Below, one piece after another: positions 61,678-64,000 of a stretch of 64,000 nucleotides of DNA. Position numbers and translations under genes: made by a program. The stretch spans positions 1,982,501 through 2,046,500 of the forward strand of contig NZ_JAVTTP010000001.1 in the NCBI RefSeq assembly GCF_032248455.1. Reading direction: 5' to 3'. The notes beneath the pieces were generated by a model that worked only from the letters and a program-made list of their open reading frames with translations, was not told the origin of the DNA and made no database searches. The DNA comes from Pricia mediterranea. GTDB taxonomy: Bacteria > Bacteroidota > Bacteroidia > Flavobacteriales > Flavobacteriaceae. How positions within the stretch are numbered: the first letter of the stretch is position 1; each line of letters begins with the position of its first letter.

Positions 61678-63135
61678 TTGTTTAAAAAACTATCCTTAAG
61701 ATCGCGCATATTCGTATCCATGATTCTGTTGGTGGTCCTCGCTTCGATACTTATTGCAGGGGTTACCATTTACCAATACAAGGAACAAGCACGGGATTAC
61801 CACGATAATCGATTAGAACGTAAGGAAACCCAAGTGCGGCAGAGCGTCGAATACACCTTGAAAAGCACGACATATCCCGTCACCACTGAAAATCTGGGCC
61901 TAATCTTCAATCTCCAGATCTACCAGATCGCGAACGTACAGAACCAACGGCTGAACATTTACGACCTCGAGGGCCAATTGATCAAGAGTTCGCGGGCCAA
62001 ATTTGAGATCGATTCCATTTCCAATTGTCTGGATTACCATATATTAAAGCGATTGGAGGCGAGCCCTGATAAACGCTACGTCGAGGAAAAGACCGTGGCA
62101 GGGGACAATTACCGCGCATCGTACACGTATATAAAGGACAGCAAACTAAAACCGATCGGGATTTTAAACCTGCCCTATTACGAAGACGACTCCTTTAACA
62201 ACATGGAGCTCAGAGAGTTTTTGATGCGTCTCGGAGCCGTTTATTTCTTGATGTTGCTAATCGCTATTGGTCTGGCCTATTTTATCTCGACCTATATTAC
62301 CCGCTCGTTACAGACCATCTCCGAAAGGCTCGACAAAACCGACCTGACCAAGAGCAATCAAAAGATAGTGATTGAAAATCCCAGTGAAGAAATCAAAAAA
62401 CTGGTGGATTCGTACAATGCGATGATCGATGAGCTCGAACACAGTGCGGCCAAGCTCGCCCGCAGCGAGCGCGAGCAAGCTTGGCGCGAAATGGCCAAGC
62501 AGGTAGCCCATGAAATCAAGAACCCCCTGACCCCGATGCGGTTGAGCGTGCAGAGCTTCGAAAATAAATTCGATCCCAAAGACCCCGACATTAAAAAAAA
62601 GGTGGCCGAGTATTCCAAGACCCTGATCCAACAGATCGATACCATGAGCAGTATTGCTTCGGCTTTTTCCAGTTTTGCCGAAATGCCCGCTCAACAGAAC
62701 GAAACCCTAAATGTGGTACATATCGTCAAACTGGCATTGGATATCTTTAACGAAGAATATATTCATTTTATCAGCGAGGAAGAAGAACTGATTGCCAAAC
62801 TCGACCGCACCCAGCTGATCCGGGTGGTTACCAACCTGGTCAAAAACGCCATTCAAGCCGTGCCCGAAGTAGATGCACCCCGGATTTTAGTCTCTGTGGT
62901 CGCCGATGGCGATTTTATCAAAATAGGTGTAGCGGATAACGGAATCGGCATTGAGGACAACTACACCGAAAAAGTTTTCGAACCCAAATTCACCACCAAA
63001 TCCAGCGGGATGGGCCTGGGTCTCGGAATGGTCAAAACTATCGTGGAAACCTATAAAGGCAGTATCGATTTCACCTCGAAGCCGGGAAAAGGAACGGTCT
63101 TTACAGTGCGGTTTCCCAGGGAAAACAGTGAATGA
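61678..63135 (+). CDS. HAMP-containing membrane sensor histidine kinase
   Basis: 485-residue two-component sensor. TM1 is about 9-30, a periplasmic sensor domain about 31-183, TM2 about 184-206, then HAMP (about 208-258). The phosphorylation box is KQVAHEIKNPLTPMRLSVQS (in part) with H278. The ATPase domain shows LVTNLVKNAIQA-type text (VVTNLVKNAIQAV), DNGIGIED, the F-box FEPKFTTKSSG and GLGLGMVKTIVETYKG. The start is TTG at 61678; no ATG upstream fits. The H-box form and layout resemble NtrY-type kinases. No response regulator lies beside it, so its partner is elsewhere. Confidence 0.9.
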   Translation: MFKKLSLRSRIFVSMILLVVLASILIAGVTIYQYKEQARDYHDNRLERKETQVRQSVEYTLKSTTYPVTTENLGLIFNLQIYQIANVQNQRLNIYDLEGQLIKSSRAKFEIDSISNCLDYHILKRLEASPDKRYVEEKTVAGDNYRASYTYIKDSKLKPIGILNLPYYEDDSFNNMELREFLMRLGAVYFLMLLIAIGLAYFISTYITRSLQTISERLDKTDLTKSNQKIVIENPSEEIKKLVDSYNAMIDELEHSAAKLARSEREQAWREMAKQVAHEIKNPLTPMRLSVQSFENKFDPKDPDIKKKVAEYSKTLIQQIDTMSSIASAFSSFAEMPAQQNETLNVVHIVKLALDIFNEEYIHFISEEEELIAKLDRTQLIRVVTNLVKNAIQAVPEVDAPRILVSVVADGDFIKIGVADNGIGIEDNYTEKVFEPKFTTKSSGMGLGLGMVKTIVETYKGSIDFTSKPGKGTVFTVRFPRENSE

Positions 63136-63564
63136 CGCATGCTGCGGTTTGTTGAGCCCTACAACCAGTGCCTTATGGGTTTATCTAATATTTTGTGATT
63201 CTCCTATTTTGATCTAAGTTTACCGTGGATACCTTGAGAACACTAACTCAATTCAGTCTTAAAATATAAAATGCTTGTCCGTTTTAAAACCTAAACCTGA
63301 CGCAGACTCTAAGATAGGGGACTAAAAAATCTCGAAAAATCGACCTATTTTGTGTGAAAATCAACGGTCTTATGTCCTAGGTCCAACAGTCTCATCTATC
63401 AACACGATGATTACCGGTCAATTATTTTTTACATAAACTTACTAACCAATAAACCCATAAACTGGCCAATTATTAGTCAAAGTTCGAAATCCCGCGACTC
63501 GGGCCGGGTAAGGGACTTACGTCTTTTAAGATGTTTTAAGCGGACAGGTATTAAACAAAAAAAC
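63136..63564. other. Intergenic region, no gene seen
   Basis: 429 bases before the enoyl-CoA hydratase gene. It is AT-rich, with a short near-direct repeat (GGTCAATTATT about 63417 and GGCCAATTATT about 63463). No RNA, terminator or consensus promoter could be supported. Confidence 0.4.
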
Positions 63565-64000
63565 ATGAAATACAACAATCTTCTTGTCGAAACAAAGAAT
63601 CCAATCGGTATAATCACCGTGAGTCGCCCCAGTAAGCTCAATGCCTTAAACCGGGAGACCATCGCGGAACTGCACAATGCTTTTAAGGCGCTCGAGTCGG
63701 ACCGGGAGATCAAGGTCATCATCTTGACCGGTAGCGGGGAAAAGGCCTTCGTGGCGGGCGCGGATATTTCAGAATTTGCCGACTTCTCGGAAGAGGAAGG
63801 CGTCCGACTGGCCGCCGAGGGACAAAAAAAGTTGTTCGATTTTGTAGAAAACTTGTCCAAACCGGTGGTCGCCGCAGTGAACGGCTTCGCTTTGGGCGGG
63901 GGACTCGAACTGGCCATGGCCTGCCATTTTCGCGTGGCCAGTGACAATGCCCGAATGGGACTTCCGGAGGTGTCGCTAGGCCTGATTCCCGGATACGGCG
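63565..64000 (+). CDS. Enoyl-CoA hydratase/isomerase family protein (partial, cut by window end)
   Basis: The first 145 residues are present; the gene runs off the right edge. The crotonase fold is clear: IIGTVSRPSKLNALN-type start (GIITVSRPSKLNALNRETI), the first oxyanion-hole strand KAFVAGADISEF, the second oxyanion loop NGFALGGGLELAMACHFRVA (in part) and the start of the catalytic segment LPEVSLGLIPGYG. The Glu in the GGGLELA region and in LPEV are the two catalytic acids of hydratases, so 3-hydroxyacyl-CoA formation in beta-oxidation is likely. The start is ATG 63565 after AAAAAAAC, with no Shine-Dalgarno. Confidence 0.93.
   Translation, partial: MKYNNLLVETKNPIGIITVSRPSKLNALNRETIAELHNAFKALESDREIKVIILTGSGEKAFVAGADISEFADFSEEEGVRLAAEGQKKLFDFVENLSKPVVAAVNGFALGGGLELAMACHFRVASDNARMGLPEVSLGLIPGYG

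Noticed and set aside
1-64000. CRISPR arrays, insertion sequences, prophage, or restriction/defence genes
   Set aside because: No regularly spaced repeats, transposase, integrase, phage structural or nuclease-helicase defence proteins were seen on either strand.

Overview
The window looks like a chromosomal stretch from a marine-type Flavobacteriaceae (Bacteroidota). The evidence is two SusC/SusD pairs, further TonB-dependent receptors with carboxypeptidase-regulatory N-termini, Bacteroidota-type promoters (-33 TTTG / -7 TAnnTTTG, clearest before the tRNA-Asn and the SCO gene), the almost complete lack of Shine-Dalgarno sequences, and many flavobacterial conserved genes (DUF2141, DUF3108, DUF423, DUF5689, FeoB-associated Cys-rich protein). 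No phage, IS element or CRISPR array was seen. Species cannot be named from sequence alone.

Region 1 (1-12508) is accessory carbohydrate metabolism. After a decayed SusD fragment comes a plus-strand run: two Tat-exported Gfo/Idh/MocA oxidoreductases, an exported NagA-like deacetylase, an Nramp-fold transporter lacking the metal motifs, glucosamine-6-phosphate deaminase (NagB), then SusC and SusD. A convergent FadR-type GntR regulator closes the block. A near-perfect GntR-like palindrome sits just upstream of a perfect -7 box before susC. Together these suggest uptake and periplasmic modification of an amino-sugar-containing glycan, ending in NagB.

Region 2 (12855-23319) is a second glycan locus: an Asp-box (sialidase-like) lipoprotein, a variant metallophosphoesterase, SusC, SusD, an FHS-type sugar MFS transporter and an SMP-30-like propeller protein.

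Region 3 (23404-32345) is on the minus strand. It holds a tightly coupled two-gene biosynthetic operon: an SbnA-like PLP synthase fused to an FAD/NAD(P)-binding oxidoreductase, plus a Y4yA/SbnH-like fold-III PLP decarboxylase. This is the best candidate for an undescribed pathway, because it resembles the 2,3-diaminopropionate part of staphyloferrin B synthesis without its siderophore synthetases. A membrane endonuclease/phosphatase-family protein, an exported phosphotriesterase-like enzyme, a broken Crp/Fnr gene and a third Tat-exported Gfo/Idh/MocA enzyme follow.

Region 4 (32786-42293) is mostly housekeeping: tRNA-Asn, RseP, SCO protein, FeoA-FeoB and a small Cys-rich partner, then several small conserved proteins. 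Region 5 (42769-45815) is a multi-PAS histidine kinase with two single-domain response regulators. Region 6 (45838-55411) holds a DUF5689/lamin-tail lipoprotein with its TonB receptor, a divergent secreted nuclease-family protein, a DUF1080 protein, and a second TonB receptor. Region 7 (55690-64000) has an M23 peptidase, DUF3108 and EcsC proteins, a GluR0-like potassium-channel receptor, HemJ, a sensor kinase and the start of an enoyl-CoA hydratase gene cut by the window edge.
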